Below are positions 42,712-53,614 of a stretch of 64,000 nt of DNA, in pieces (the first letter of the stretch is position 1; the number at the start of each line of letters is the position of its first letter). Origin of the DNA: a bacterium (GTDB lineage Bacteria; Krumholzibacteriota; Krumholzibacteriia; LZORAL124-64-63). Below the pieces are notes generated by a model. The model was given only the letters and a program-made list of their open reading frames with translations. It ran no database searches and was not told the DNA's origin. The stretch covers positions 398,597-462,596 of the forward strand of contig JADJCK010000007.1 of NCBI GenBank assembly GCA_016703265.1, in the 5' to 3' direction. Made by a program: the position numbers and the translations under genes.

Positions 42712-43808
42712 AACGCGTACTTCAAATCATGCGCCCGCTGCCGCTCCAAAACACGCGTCCGCACCCGCCGCCCGTAGTACTCCAGCCACCGCCCCGGCAG
42801 GGTGATCCGACTCGCGAACAACCGACTCTCCAGCAGCTCCGCAATCTCCAGCCGATCCGGCCTCATCCCCCGCACCTGGGCCGGCGTCGGGCTTCCCCGG
42901 ACCTTCTCCTTCCGACCCTTCATGTAGTTGCGCCAAACCAGAAACACCGCCAACCGTTCAGCGCTCGCCTGCCGCCGCTTCGACCAAGCGATCGTCTCCC
43001 GCTTGTGATTGGCACTGCTGTGTCGCAACAGCATGTCCGCCAGATTCACCGGGAAGAGTCGGTTACGCGCATCCCGCCGCTCCTTGCTCGATGTCACCAG
43101 ATGCGTCACTTCACAACGCAACTGCCGGATTGCCCGGGGATACGCCTGGTGCTCGTCGCTCAACACTGTCAGCCGCCGTTGACCACCGGCGACAACCTCA
43201 AGCAGGTGCGTCACATCCTTCAACACCGCCTTGGGGTCAGGCCGCCCGTACTGCTGCTCGAGGCGCTCGCGCTTGCGCTTCTGGGCATCGGTCATGGTGC
43301 CGGAACGGCGCACCTCGCTGTCGGTGAAGTAGACGATGAGATCGGATCCGGGCTCGATGGCCGGATGGTGGTGGAACGGCCAGAACTGCGAATGCTCGAA
43401 GGTCACGAAGCCGTCGATGACGACGGCGGAAGCCGGCCTGGCGGCCTGCATCTGCTGCGTGTGGTACAGCAGACAGTGCCGGCCGAGCCGCGCCAGCTGG
43501 CGATCGATGGTGGAGGGTGCGACGCGGAGGTCGCGCGCGATCTGGCGATTGGCCATGCAGCCGACGGTTTTCATGACGAGCTGGCCAAGGACTTCCGGCT
43601 TCTTGAGCCAGTAGGTCGTCGCAAACGTCTGGGAGCTGAAGGAGCGGCGGCAGCACAGGCAGAGGAACCTGGGGATACGCTTTTTCTGGCAGTGACTCCA
43701 GTGGTAGCCAATGCGCTTGAAACGCCAGCGTTGGCGCAACCCGCTGTGGAATGGGCAGTTGGAGTTTGGGCAGTGGGGTGGGACGAAGGTGTTGGTGTTG
43801 GTGTTCAT
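42708..43808 (-). CDS. DDE-type transposase with N-terminal zinc ribbon (family unassigned, IS1/IS1595-like)
   Basis: A 366-residue transposase. The N-terminal zinc-binding part has CPNSNCPFH, then HCQKKRIPRFLCLCCRRSF. A helix-turn-helix follows (MANRQIARDLRVAPSTIDRQLARLGRH). The catalytic core has VVIDGFVTFEHSQ (first Asp) and LTVLSDEHQAYPRAIRQL (second Asp), with a Glu-bearing helix near KRRQASAERLAVF. It fills nearly the whole element. I do not recognise the exact IS family; the zinc ribbon plus DDE core is shared by IS1 and IS1595 groups. It looks intact and possibly active. Confidence 0.83.
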   Translation of the reverse strand: MNTNTNTFVPPHCPNSNCPFHSGLRQRWRFKRIGYHWSHCQKKRIPRFLCLCCRRSFSSQTFATTYWLKKPEVLGQLVMKTVGCMANRQIARDLRVAPSTIDRQLARLGRHCLLYHTQQMQAARPASAVVIDGFVTFEHSQFWPFHHHPAIEPGSDLIVYFTDSEVRRSGTMTDAQKRKRERLEQQYGRPDPKAVLKDVTHLLEVVAGGQRRLTVLSDEHQAYPRAIRQLRCEVTHLVTSSKERRDARNRLFPVNLADMLLRHSSANHKRETIAWSKRRQASAERLAVFLVWRNYMKGRKEKVRGSPTPAQVRGMRPDRLEIAELLESRLFASRITLPGRWLEYYGRRVRTRVLERQRAHDLKYAF

Positions 43809-43830
43809 GTCCGGCCCGGGGCATCAGCCG

Positions 43831-43858
43831 GGCCGGGCACAATCTCGGCGGCACAACC
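43831..43858 (-). repeat. IS right terminal inverted repeat
   Basis: Reverse complement of this stretch begins GGTTGTGCCGCCGAGATTG, the partner of the repeat at 42645-42672. It lies 22 nt upstream of the transposase start codon. Confidence 0.85.
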
Positions 43859-43956
43859 CTTTGCCAATCCGGGGCCGGTGTGCCACATTCCGGCCGTTCC
43901 ACCGGCCCCCGCCGCCAGCGGCTCGCGGGCGCCTTCCTCATCTGGAAAGGAAGACC

Positions 43957-44760
43957 ATGTCGAGAGCCATGAAGACGGCGGCGGTCCTGGCCGCGATCCT
44001 GCTGGTCGCCGTGACCGGCTGCAAGAGCGGCGGCAAGGCAGCGGAGGTCCCTGCTGTGGTCATCGAACCGGGTTTGAGCTATGTGGATTCGCTGGTCGGT
44101 ACCGGCGACGAGGTCAAGTCGGGCGACTACGTGCTGGCCCATTACACCGGCTGGCTGCAGGTCGAGGACGAGAAGACGAAGAAGCCCGTCAAGGGCACCA
44201 AGTTCGACAGCTCGCTGGACCGCGGCGACCCGATCGCCTTCCCGGTCGGCAGCGGCTTCGTCATCCCGGGCTGGGACAAGGGCATCATGGGCATGAAGAT
44301 CGGCGGCAAGCGCACGCTGATCATCGCGCCCGAGCTCGCTTACGGCGTCGAGGGTCGTCCGCCCGTGATCCCCGCCAATTCGACGCTGATCTTCGATATC
44401 AGCCTCGTCGGCCTGCCCAAGGTCGACGTGCAGGTGCAGCAGGAAGGCACCGGCGCGGTCGCTGCGCCCGGCGACCAGATCGCCGTGCACTACACCGGTT
44501 CGTTGTGGAAGGACGGCGCCGTCGGCGAGAAGTTCGATTCGTCGCTCGACCGCGGCGAGCCGTTCCGCTTCACGCTGGGCGCCGGCATGGTCATTCCCGG
44601 CTGGGACGCCGGCCTGCGCGGCCTGAAGGTGGGCACCAAGGCCCGCCTGATCATCCCGTCGGTGCTCGGGTACGGCAAGCGGGGCACGCCCGGCGGGCCG
44701 ATTCCGCCCGATGCCGACCTGGTGTTCGACGTCGAACTGGTGGAGATCGCCGGAAAGTAG
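43957..44760 (+). CDS. Lipoprotein with two FKBP-type peptidyl-prolyl isomerase domains
   Basis: A 267-residue protein that should catalyse proline isomerisation of exported proteins. The lipoprotein signal ends LVAVTGCKSG (lipobox Cys about residue 22). Two FKBP domains follow in tandem (about 40-150 and 155-265), each with the YTGWL or YTGSL, FDSSLDRG, VIPGWD and LAYG or LGYG motifs of the active pocket. GGAAAGGAAG precedes ATG 43957. It is separated from the upstream insertion sequence by only 98 nt, so its promoter may lie in or next to the element. Confidence 0.92.
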   Translation: MSRAMKTAAVLAAILLVAVTGCKSGGKAAEVPAVVIEPGLSYVDSLVGTGDEVKSGDYVLAHYTGWLQVEDEKTKKPVKGTKFDSSLDRGDPIAFPVGSGFVIPGWDKGIMGMKIGGKRTLIIAPELAYGVEGRPPVIPANSTLIFDISLVGLPKVDVQVQQEGTGAVAAPGDQIAVHYTGSLWKDGAVGEKFDSSLDRGEPFRFTLGAGMVIPGWDAGLRGLKVGTKARLIIPSVLGYGKRGTPGGPIPPDADLVFDVELVEIAGK

Positions 44761-44815
44761 GGTGCCGTTGCAAGTGCTTGCGGGACAAGGGCTGGGGCCC
44801 GTCCTGGGTCGGCGC

Positions 44816-44844
44816 TTGCAGGAAGTGGCGGCATCTGCTAGAGT
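44816..44844 (+). promoter_or_regulatory. Candidate promoter of hppA
   Basis: TTGCAG (44816-44821), a 17-nt spacer and TAGAGT (44839-44844) lie about 100 nt before the hppA start and just before the hairpin at 44861-44885. A transcript from here would carry that hairpin in its leader. Confidence 0.45.
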
Positions 44845-44860
44845 TACGCGTTGTTTCTGG

Positions 44861-44890
44861 GCAGACGCCCCGGCGGGGCGTCTGCTCTTT
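44861..44890 (+). terminator. Intrinsic terminator between the FKBP gene and hppA
   Basis: GCAGACGCCC pairs perfectly with its complement across a short CGGC loop and is followed by TCTTTT. It is best explained as the terminator of the FKBP gene (100 nt after its stop). Because a promoter-like sequence lies just upstream, it could also act as an attenuator in the hppA leader. Confidence 0.75.
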
Positions 44891-44943
44891 TGCCCACCTC
44901 GAGGCCGATTCCCGGTCCTTGCCGACTCCGTGGGAGGAGAATT

Positions 44944-46977
<2,034 letters not shown>

Positions 46978-46998
46978 CGGATCGATCACCGCGTACAT

Positions 46999-47037
46999 GG
47001 CGGCCCACTCCCCGGGGGAGCGGGCCGCCTCTTTTTT
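46999..47037 (+). terminator. Intrinsic terminator after hppA
   Basis: A stem of about 15 bp with one mismatch (GGCGGCCC...GGGCCGCC) is followed directly by TCTTTTTT, 21 nt after the hppA stop. Confidence 0.88.
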
Positions 47038-47182
47038 CCCGTTGCGCGCCCCTGCGGCGGACCCCAACATTGTCGGGCCGCCGCCGGGGGCGGCGGCGCC
47101 GCGGCCACCGCCCGTGTCGGCGCCGCTGTTCGTCGCGCCACGCCGCGGGTCCACAGCCGCGCATCCCAACGAAGGGTGCAGC

Positions 47183-48487
47183 ATGTCCGGCCCGACGCTG
47201 TCCGCCCATTTCGCGTCCCGCACGCCATCGGTCATCCGCATGGCGCAGATCGAGTTCGCCGCCCGCCACGACGGCACGCAGGCATACAACGCCGCCATCG
47301 GCAACGTCTCCCTGCCCATGCATCCGGCCATGCAGCAGCGGCTGCGCACCCTCGGCGAGCCCGGATCGCCTTTCGCACAGGGCGTGGTGGGCTACACGGC
47401 CACCGTGGGACTGGCCGAGACGAATGCCGCCTTCCGCAACGTGATCGCCGCCAGCGGCTTCGACACCACGGACCTGTTCAGCCAGATCACCGACGGCGGC
47501 AGCCAGGCCATGGAACTGGTCATCGTCGGGTGCTGTGGTGCGGCGGGCTCGAACGAGCGCCCGCTGCTGCTGATCGACGCCGCCTACACGAACTACAAGG
47601 CCTTCGCCGAGCGGCTGGGCCGGCGCACGGTCTCCATCACGCGGACGATGGGCCCGGACGGGCGCTTCTCGCTGCCTTCGGAAGCGGAGATCGATCGCGT
47701 CATGGCGGCGGAGAAGCCCGGCGCCGTGGTGGTCATCCCGTACGACAACCCGACCGGCCACCTCTACGACCGCGCCTCGCTGGCGGCGCTGGCGCGGCTC
47801 TGCGTGAAGCACGACGCCTGGTACGTCTCCGATGAGGCCTACCGCGAGTTGTATTATGTCGAGGGACCGCCGGTGAGCGTGTGGGGCCTGGGCGAGGCCG
47901 ATGCGCCGGGCCTGGTCGGCCGTCGCATCAGCATCGAGACCACGTCGAAGGTCTGGAACGCCTGCGGGCTGCGCATCGGGGCCCTGGTCACCGACAGCGC
48001 CGTCTTCCACCAGCGCGCTGTGGCCGAGAACACGGCCAGCCTCTGCGCCAACGCCATCGGCCAGCATATCTTCGGCGCCATCGCGCACGTGCCGCACGCG
48101 GAACTGCAGCAATGGTTCACGGCGCAGCGCGCCTACTACGGCGCGATGCTGAAGGACTTCACCGTGCGGACGCGCGAGCTGATTCCCGGCGCCGTGGTCT
48201 CGAGTCCCGACGCCAGCATCTACTCGGTGGTGGACCTGCGCGCGGTGGTACCGGCCGAATTCGACGGTGTCGCGTTCGTGCGCTGGTGTGCACGTTCGGG
48301 CCGGCGCGAGGTCGACGGTCGCCCGTTGACGCTGTTGACGGCTCCGATGGCGGGATTCTACAGCGTCCCGGCCGGCCGGCCCAACCCCGGCCGCACGCAG
48401 CTGCGCGTGGCCTACGTGCTGCCGCCCGACCAGATGCGCCTGGCACCGGACCTGCTCGCGGGGCTCCTGTCCGACTACCTGCGCTGA
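47183..48487 (+). CDS. Class I/II pyridoxal-phosphate aminotransferase
   Basis: A 434-residue fold-type I PLP enzyme. The cofactor loop has DGGSQAMELVIVG, the Asn/Asp pair is in VVVIPYDNPTGHLYD and YVSDEAYRELYY, and the Schiff-base Lys is in IETTSKVWNACGLRIGAL. The C-terminal Arg is in RTQLRVAYVLPP. It resembles aspartate/tyrosine-type aminotransferases, but the substrate cannot be set. ATG 47183 has GAAGGG upstream. It stands alone between the hppA terminator and the convergent transaldolase gene. Confidence 0.85.
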   Translation: MSGPTLSAHFASRTPSVIRMAQIEFAARHDGTQAYNAAIGNVSLPMHPAMQQRLRTLGEPGSPFAQGVVGYTATVGLAETNAAFRNVIAASGFDTTDLFSQITDGGSQAMELVIVGCCGAAGSNERPLLLIDAAYTNYKAFAERLGRRTVSITRTMGPDGRFSLPSEAEIDRVMAAEKPGAVVVIPYDNPTGHLYDRASLAALARLCVKHDAWYVSDEAYRELYYVEGPPVSVWGLGEADAPGLVGRRISIETTSKVWNACGLRIGALVTDSAVFHQRAVAENTASLCANAIGQHIFGAIAHVPHAELQQWFTAQRAYYGAMLKDFTVRTRELIPGAVVSSPDASIYSVVDLRAVVPAEFDGVAFVRWCARSGRREVDGRPLTLLTAPMAGFYSVPAGRPNPGRTQLRVAYVLPPDQMRLAPDLLAGLLSDYLR

Positions 48488-48492
48488 GCCGG

Positions 48493-49194
48493 CTATTTCT
48501 TTTGGGCCGATTTGGCGAACGCGGCAGCCGCCGCGTCGGTCAGTTCATCGTGCAGCAGCGCGTCGGCCACCTCGGGACCGAAGGTGAACGTGTCCAGGCC
48601 CAGGCGCGCCAGTTCGATCACGCGCTCGGGCCCGCGCAGGCTCGCCACCAGCAGGCGCGTCTCCGTGCCGGTCGATCGCAACACCGCCTGCATGGCCAGC
48701 ACCACCTTGCGCCCGTCGCGGCCGGCGTCGTCGAGGCGACCGAGGTAGGGCGCCGCATAGGCCGCGCCCGCCGCCGCTGCCGCCAGCACCTGACCCGCGT
48801 TGTACACGGCCGTCAGCGTCACTGCGAGCCCGGCCGCCCGCAATCGCGCCGTCGCGCGGAAGCCCGCCGCGGTCGCCGGCACCTTCACGAGCACGGTCAG
48901 CCCACCGGTCGTCGCCTCGGCGATCCGCAGGCCCGTCTGCTCCAGGGCTGCGGCATCGTCGCCCCAGGTCTGCAGGTGGATCTCCCTCGCGCCGAGGTCC
49001 GCGGCCCGGCGCGCGAGGTCCGCGAGCACGGCCACCTCGCACGCAAGGTGGGCGCGTTCGAGCAGCAGCGGATTCGTCGTGACACCGTGGAAGATGCCCG
49101 TGGGCAGCAGCCGTTCCCAGGCTCCGGTGTCGGCGGTGTCGAGGAACAGGCGCGGCCCCACAGCATGGGGCACCGGGGTGTCTTCGTTCTTCAT
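48493..49194 (-). CDS. Transaldolase / fructose-6-phosphate aldolase-like protein
   Basis: A 233-residue TIM-barrel class I aldolase of the small transaldolase group. FLDTADTGAWERLLPTGIFHGVTTNPLLLERA is the N-terminal signature, and LTVLVKVPATAAGF carries the Schiff-base Lys. GLAVTLTAVYNAGQVLAAAAAGAAYAAPYLGRLDD is the next family block. It would act in the pentose phosphate pathway or as an F6P aldolase. The C-terminus ends in a Lys-rich tail (AKSAQKK). It is convergent with the aminotransferase gene, five bases from its stop. Confidence 0.88.
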   Translation of the reverse strand: MKNEDTPVPHAVGPRLFLDTADTGAWERLLPTGIFHGVTTNPLLLERAHLACEVAVLADLARRAADLGAREIHLQTWGDDAAALEQTGLRIAEATTGGLTVLVKVPATAAGFRATARLRAAGLAVTLTAVYNAGQVLAAAAAGAAYAAPYLGRLDDAGRDGRKVVLAMQAVLRSTGTETRLLVASLRGPERVIELARLGLDTFTFGPEVADALLHDELTDAAAAAFAKSAQKK

Positions 49195-49214
49195 GGCCTC
49201 TTTCAGGGTGATGT

Positions 49215-49919
49215 TCAGCCGAAAAGGTTCAGCTGGCCGCGACGCTCGTCCTCGACCGGTTCCACGCATTCGGGGCGGTCGAACGAGGGACTACCCACCT
49301 GACGGGTGACCGGGTGCGACAGCAGCAGGTCGGCGGGCGCGGGCTCAAGCAGCGCCAGCAGATTCTCCGCCTCTTCGGGCGGGGCGCCAAGCCACATCTT
49401 CCAGGCCGACGGCGGCAGGATGACCGGCATGCGATGGTGCACCGGGCGCATGGTCGCGTTGGCGGCCGCCGTCACGATGGCGCCGGTGGCGAACTGCCGG
49501 CCGCCCGGCTGCTCGCGCGGCTCCCAGAGACCGGCCAGCGCCAGCGGCCGTCCGTCGCGGGCGCGGAAGTGGAAGGGCTGGTTGCCGCCGTCGCGCTTCT
49601 GCCACTCGTAGAAGCCGTCGGCCGGCACCAGGCAGCGCCGATGCCGGAACGCCTCGCGGAACGCGGGCTTCTCGAGCACGGTCTCGGCGCGCGCATTGAT
49701 CAACTGCGGCGCGCCGCCATCGCCCCGGTCCCACGGCGGTACCAGTCCCCAGCGGAGCATGCGCACGAGATTGCCGGGGCTGCCGGGGTTGGGCACCACG
49801 GCCGCGATGTCGGTCCCGGGGGCGATGTTCCAGCGCGGGGCGAGGTCGGGCACGACATCCAGGTAGAATGTCTCGGCCAGGACATGGGGGGCGGAACTGA
49901 GGACGATACGGCCACACAT
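49215..49919 (-). CDS. SOS response-associated peptidase-like protein (YedK/HMCES family)
   Basis: A 234-residue SRAP-domain protein that shields abasic sites in single-stranded DNA by forming a covalent link. The catalytic Cys2 follows the start (MCGRIV), NARAETVLEKPAFR carries the conserved Asn and Glu, PADGFYEWQ is the next motif, and HHRMPVILP holds the active-site His. The start at ATG 49919 is fixed by the need for Cys at position 2. It follows the pirin gene after 64 nt and precedes the transaldolase gene by 20 nt. Confidence 0.93.
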   Translation of the reverse strand: MCGRIVLSSAPHVLAETFYLDVVPDLAPRWNIAPGTDIAAVVPNPGSPGNLVRMLRWGLVPPWDRGDGGAPQLINARAETVLEKPAFREAFRHRRCLVPADGFYEWQKRDGGNQPFHFRARDGRPLALAGLWEPREQPGGRQFATGAIVTAAANATMRPVHHRMPVILPPSAWKMWLGAPPEEAENLLALLEPAPADLLLSHPVTRQVGSPSFDRPECVEPVEDERRGQLNLFG

Positions 49920-49983
49920 GATTCCGGGCGCCATCCCTTCCGCGCACGCCGAACCCGACGATGGTGCCCGGCCGCGGCCCGGC

Positions 49984-50682
49984 TCAGGGCAGGTCGAACA
50001 GAAGTAAGGCGCACTCGCCGTCGGCCGCCAGATCGATGCGTGACACGTCCTCGATCGCGGCACCGTCACCGGCCACCAGCCCGACCGCATTGACGGCGAC
50101 GCGCCCGCCCGTGACGTGGATCCAGGCCCGCCGACCCGGCGGCAGCACATGCTCGAGCGTCACGTCAGCGCTGATCTCGGCGACCCACAGGCGCGCGTCC
50201 TGGTGCCAGCGCAGCGAACCGTCGGCGCCGTCTCCCGAGACGGCCAGCCGCAGCTTGTTGCGCCGTTCGGGAAGGGGCAGGTGGCGCTGCTCGTACTCGG
50301 GCCGATGACCGGGCCGATCCGGACGCATCCAGATCTGCATCAGGCGCACCGGCAACTTCTGCGATGCGTTCACTTCGCTGTGCTCGATGCCCGTGCCGGC
50401 GGTCATGCGCTGGAGCAGTCCCCGCCGGATCACCGAGGTGTGGCCCAGGCTGTCCTGGTGTTCGAGCTCGCCTTCCAGCACCCACGTTACGATCTCCATG
50501 TCGTGGTGCAGGTGGCGGGCGAAGCCCGCGCCCGGCGCGACGACATCCTCGTTGATGGCGCGCAGGGGGCCGAACCCCATGTGGGCGGGGTCGTGGTAGT
50601 CGCCGAACGAAAAGGTGTGGCGGGTGTCGAGCCACCCGTGGTCGAAGTGCCCGCGTTCCCTGGCCGGCCGGACGGTGACCAT
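49984..50682 (-). CDS. Pirin-family bicupin protein
   Basis: A 232-residue protein. The N-terminal cupin has the metal-binding residues in HHDMEIVTWVLEGELEHQDSLG and GTGIEHSEVN, after the pirin signature GWLDTRHTFSFGDYHDPAHMGFGPLRAINEDVV. Bacterial pirins of this type (YhaK/YhhW) include quercetinases, and others act as redox regulators. The role here is not known. GGGGGAA stands before ATG 50682. It is divergent from dinB across 252 nt. Confidence 0.9.
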   Translation of the reverse strand: MVTVRPARERGHFDHGWLDTRHTFSFGDYHDPAHMGFGPLRAINEDVVAPGAGFARHLHHDMEIVTWVLEGELEHQDSLGHTSVIRRGLLQRMTAGTGIEHSEVNASQKLPVRLMQIWMRPDRPGHRPEYEQRHLPLPERRNKLRLAVSGDGADGSLRWHQDARLWVAEISADVTLEHVLPPGRRAWIHVTGGRVAVNAVGLVAGDGAAIEDVSRIDLAADGECALLLFDLP

Positions 50683-50844
50683 GCGCCTGTTCCCCCGCAA
50701 CCGGCCTGCCGGCCGCGGGGACATCCCGCGCCGAGGTGACGGCCGCCATCCAGCGAGGGTAGGCGGTGCGCGGTGCCGAGTCAAACCCCGTGAAACAGGA
50801 GCATTCCGGCGGCGGTTCCCGCGCGTGGTCCCCGGAACGGCCGG

Positions 50845-50873
50845 GCTTGTTTTGCGACGATTTTCGCGTTATT
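50845..50873 (+). promoter_or_regulatory. Candidate promoter of dinB
   Basis: TTGTTT (50845-50850), 17 nt and TATTTT (50868-50873) stand out as AT-rich in the pirin-dinB gap. I find no LexA-type palindrome there. Confidence 0.35.
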
Positions 50874-50934
50874 TTCTCCCGGTGCGACCGGCCGCCGGGC
50901 ATGGTCGTCGTCTCGAGCCTGCGGGAGCCCTGCC

Positions 50935-52148
50935 TTGCCCATTGCGCCCTGGGACAGCGGCCACGAACGCGCGGTCCTGCACGTCGACATGGACGCCTTC
51001 TATGCCTCGGTCGAGGTGCTCGACGACCCGTCGCTGCGCGGGCGCCCGGTCATCGTCGGCGGCACGCCCGAAGGGCGGGGCGTCGTCTCGGCGGCGAGCT
51101 ACGAAGCGCGGCGGTTCGGCGTGCGCAGCGCCATGAGCGCCGGGCGCGCCCGGCAGCTCTGTCCCGATGGGGTCTTCCTGCGGCCGCGGCCCGACCGGTA
51201 CTTCGAGGTCTCCGGCGTCATCATGGCGCTGCTGCGCGGTTACACGCCGCTGGTCGAGCCGCTGTCCATCGACGAGGCCTTCCTCGACGTCAGCGGGTGC
51301 CGCCGCCTGCTGGGCCCGCCGCCGGTCATTGCCGCCGACATCAAGGCGCGCGTGAAGGCGGAGACGGGACTGACGGCCTCGGTCGGCGTGGCCGGGAACA
51401 AGTTCCTGGCCAAGCTGGCCTCGGACCTAGAGAAGCCCGACGGCCTGGTCGTCATCGAGCCCGACCAGGGGCGCGAACGCATCGCCGGGCTCGAGATCGA
51501 ACGGCTGTGGGGCGTCGGTCGCGTGGCGTCCGGGCAGTTCCGTGCCGCCGGCATCGAACGCATCGGCGACCTGCTGCTGCGCGATCCGCGCGACCTCGAG
51601 GCACGCTTCGGGCCGCACGTGCACCACCTCGTGGCGTTGGCGGCCGGCCGCGACGACCGGCCTGTCGTCCCCGCCCACGAAGCCCGCTCTGTCGGCAACG
51701 AGCTCACCTTTGCCGAGGACATCGGCGATGCGGAGCAGCTTCGCGCCGTGTGTGACGGCCTGGCCGACAAGGTTTCCCGGCGCCTGCGGTCCGACAGCCT
51801 GCGCGCGCGCACCATCGTGCTGAAGGCCCGCTACCCCGATTTCACCACGGTGACGCGGTCGCTGACCCTGCCCGAGGCGACGGACGGCGGCGTCGAGATC
51901 CGCGATGCCGCGCGGGAGCTTCTGGAGTCGCGGTTGGGACGGGGGCGCGGCCGCTGCGGCTGGTGGGCGTGACGGCCGCCAATCTCGAGCACGGCCCCGC
52001 CACGGGCCAGGGGAGCCTGTTCGGTGAGCCGGGCCGCGAGCGGAACCGTCGCCTGGACCGGGTCCTGGACGAGGTTTCGGGGCGTTTCGGGCCCCTCCTG
52101 CGGCGTGGCGCCCCGCCTGCGGCCGGGCAGGACCCCGAAGACGACTGA
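50935..52148 (+). CDS. dinB: DNA polymerase IV (Y family), frame break near 51946
   Basis: Error-prone translesion polymerase. The catalytic motifs are HVDMDAFYASVE (first Asp) and PLSIDEAFLDVSG (Asp-Glu pair). SVGVAGNKFLAKLASDLEKPDG, the helix-hairpin-helix thumb (LWGVGRVASGQFRAAGIERIGDLL) and the little-finger domain follow. The start is TTG 50935, with GGGAG upstream. The main frame stops at 51972 after an unfamiliar tail. Adding one base in the G-rich run at 51941-51950 gives PLRLVGVTAANLEHG, then QGSLFGE (a clamp-binding motif) to the stop at 52148. I call a full-length gene with a single-base deletion, probably artefactual. Confidence 0.88.
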
Positions 52149-52278
52149 GGCCCGGCAATGCGTAAGGCCCCGGCCAATCAACGCTCAAGGAAACCCTCAC
52201 AGGTCCGATCCCTTGCCTGAACCACCAGCCCGGCCACTGTGGCCGGCCTGTCCGCCATGCCTGCAGAGGGGCGCCAGC

Positions 52279-53500
52279 GTGACTGTCGACCGCGTCAAGG
52301 CCCGGATCATGTCCGTCATGCGGAACCTGCCGCCGTTGCCGGCGGTGACCCGGCAAGTTGATGACCGTGCTCGGCAGCGAGAACGCCACGGCGGGCGAGG
52401 TCGCGCGTGTCCTTTCGAGCGACCAGGCGCTGGCCGGCAAGGTCCTGAAACTCGTCAATTCATCGTTCTACGGCATGCCGACCGAAGTCACGACCATCAG
52501 TCGCGCCGTGGTGGTGCTCGGTTTCACCGGGGTGCGCAACCTGGCCCTCGGGTTCGGCTCCATCGAGATGTTGAAGTCGCTGGAATCGACGATCGACATG
52601 AAGTCGTTCTGGTCCCATTCGCTGGCGACAGGAGCCGCCGCGCAGAACATGGCGCTGCTCGGCCAGCGACGCATCGACCCGGAAGAGGCTTTTCTCGTCG
52701 GCCTCATGCACGACATCGGCGCCTATGTGCTGGCAGCCGCCGTGCCCGACATCTACGGGCCCATCCTGAAGGATTCGACGCGCGACCGCCTGGAGGCGGA
52801 GGCCGAGGCGATCGGCATGACCCACGCGCAGGTAGGGCAGGGGCTGCTGCAGTTCTGGGAATTGCCCGAGGCCTTCAGCAACGCGGCGCGTTACCACCAT
52901 GATTTCGCGCGCGCAACCGACGGCTCGCAGCCGCTGACCGGCCTGGTGGCCCTGGCCGACGTGCTGGCCACGGTCTGGGGACATTCGGGCGAGCCGACGC
53001 CGAGCGAAGCCGACCTGCGCGCGTTGATCAACGCGCACTGCCCGAACCAGGACCGGTTGCGGGCATCGCTGGACGGCATGCGGCAGAAGATCGCCGAGAC
53101 GGCCGAGTTCATGCAGATCGCGCTGCCGGACCTCGGCCTGAACACCGGCCAGACACCCGACAAGGGCGCCGTGTGCGTCGTCATCACCACCGAGGATGAC
53201 CGCCGCGACTGGTCCGAACTCGTCCTGCGCCAGCTCGGCCACCGTGTGTTTCCCATGCAGTCGTTCTTCAACCAGGATCCCGGCGCGCAGGAAGTCAGCC
53301 TGGTCCTGATGGACGGGCAGTGCCTGTCACGCCAGCAGCTGGACCAGTTGCTGCCATTCATCGCCGACCTCGGCACCTCGACCGCGCTGATGCTCGACCA
53401 CGGAGCACACGTACCCCGCGGCGCCGAGCACCTGACCAGGGTGCCCATCATCTTCACACGCACCGACCTCGAGCCGTTGCTCACCCTGCAGAAGGCCTAG
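52279..53500 (+). CDS. HDOD-domain protein with a receiver-like C-terminal region, frame break near 52355
   Basis: About 406 residues. The HDOD domain (MRNLPPLPAVTRQ, then VLGSENATAGEVARVLSSDQALAGKVLKLVNSSFYG and GLMHDIGAYVLA) is a degenerate HD phosphohydrolase domain used in signalling. The N-terminus is read from GTG 52279 (AGAGGGG upstream) and the rest in another frame; dropping one base at 52354-52356 joins them as VTRQLMTVLG. The C-terminal 120 residues (VCVVITTEDDRRDWSELVLRQLGHRVF, VSLVLMDGQ) look like a receiver-type alpha/beta domain without the usual phospho-Asp context. Function is likely regulatory. Confidence 0.75.
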
Positions 53501-53614
53501 GCCCTCCTCGTCGCGCCCACCTGATGCGGCAACCAACTTGCCGCCCGCGGCGCCATCTGCGATCCTGTGCCGTCCCTGCCACCGGTGGCGTCCAGGAAGG
53601 ACGAAGGAGAGCGC

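Larger units (their letters stand above)
42645..43858. mobile_element. Insertion sequence with 28-bp imperfect inverted repeats
   Basis: A 1214-bp element bounded by inverted repeats at 42645-42672 and 43831-43858 (25 of 28 positions match; both ends begin GGTTGTGCCGC). It holds one minus-strand transposase gene. It lies within the 3' end of the Wzz-like gene and 98 nt before the FKBP gene. I see no clear target-site duplication next to the repeats, so the exact ends could be shifted by a base or two, or the insertion is old. Confidence 0.85.
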
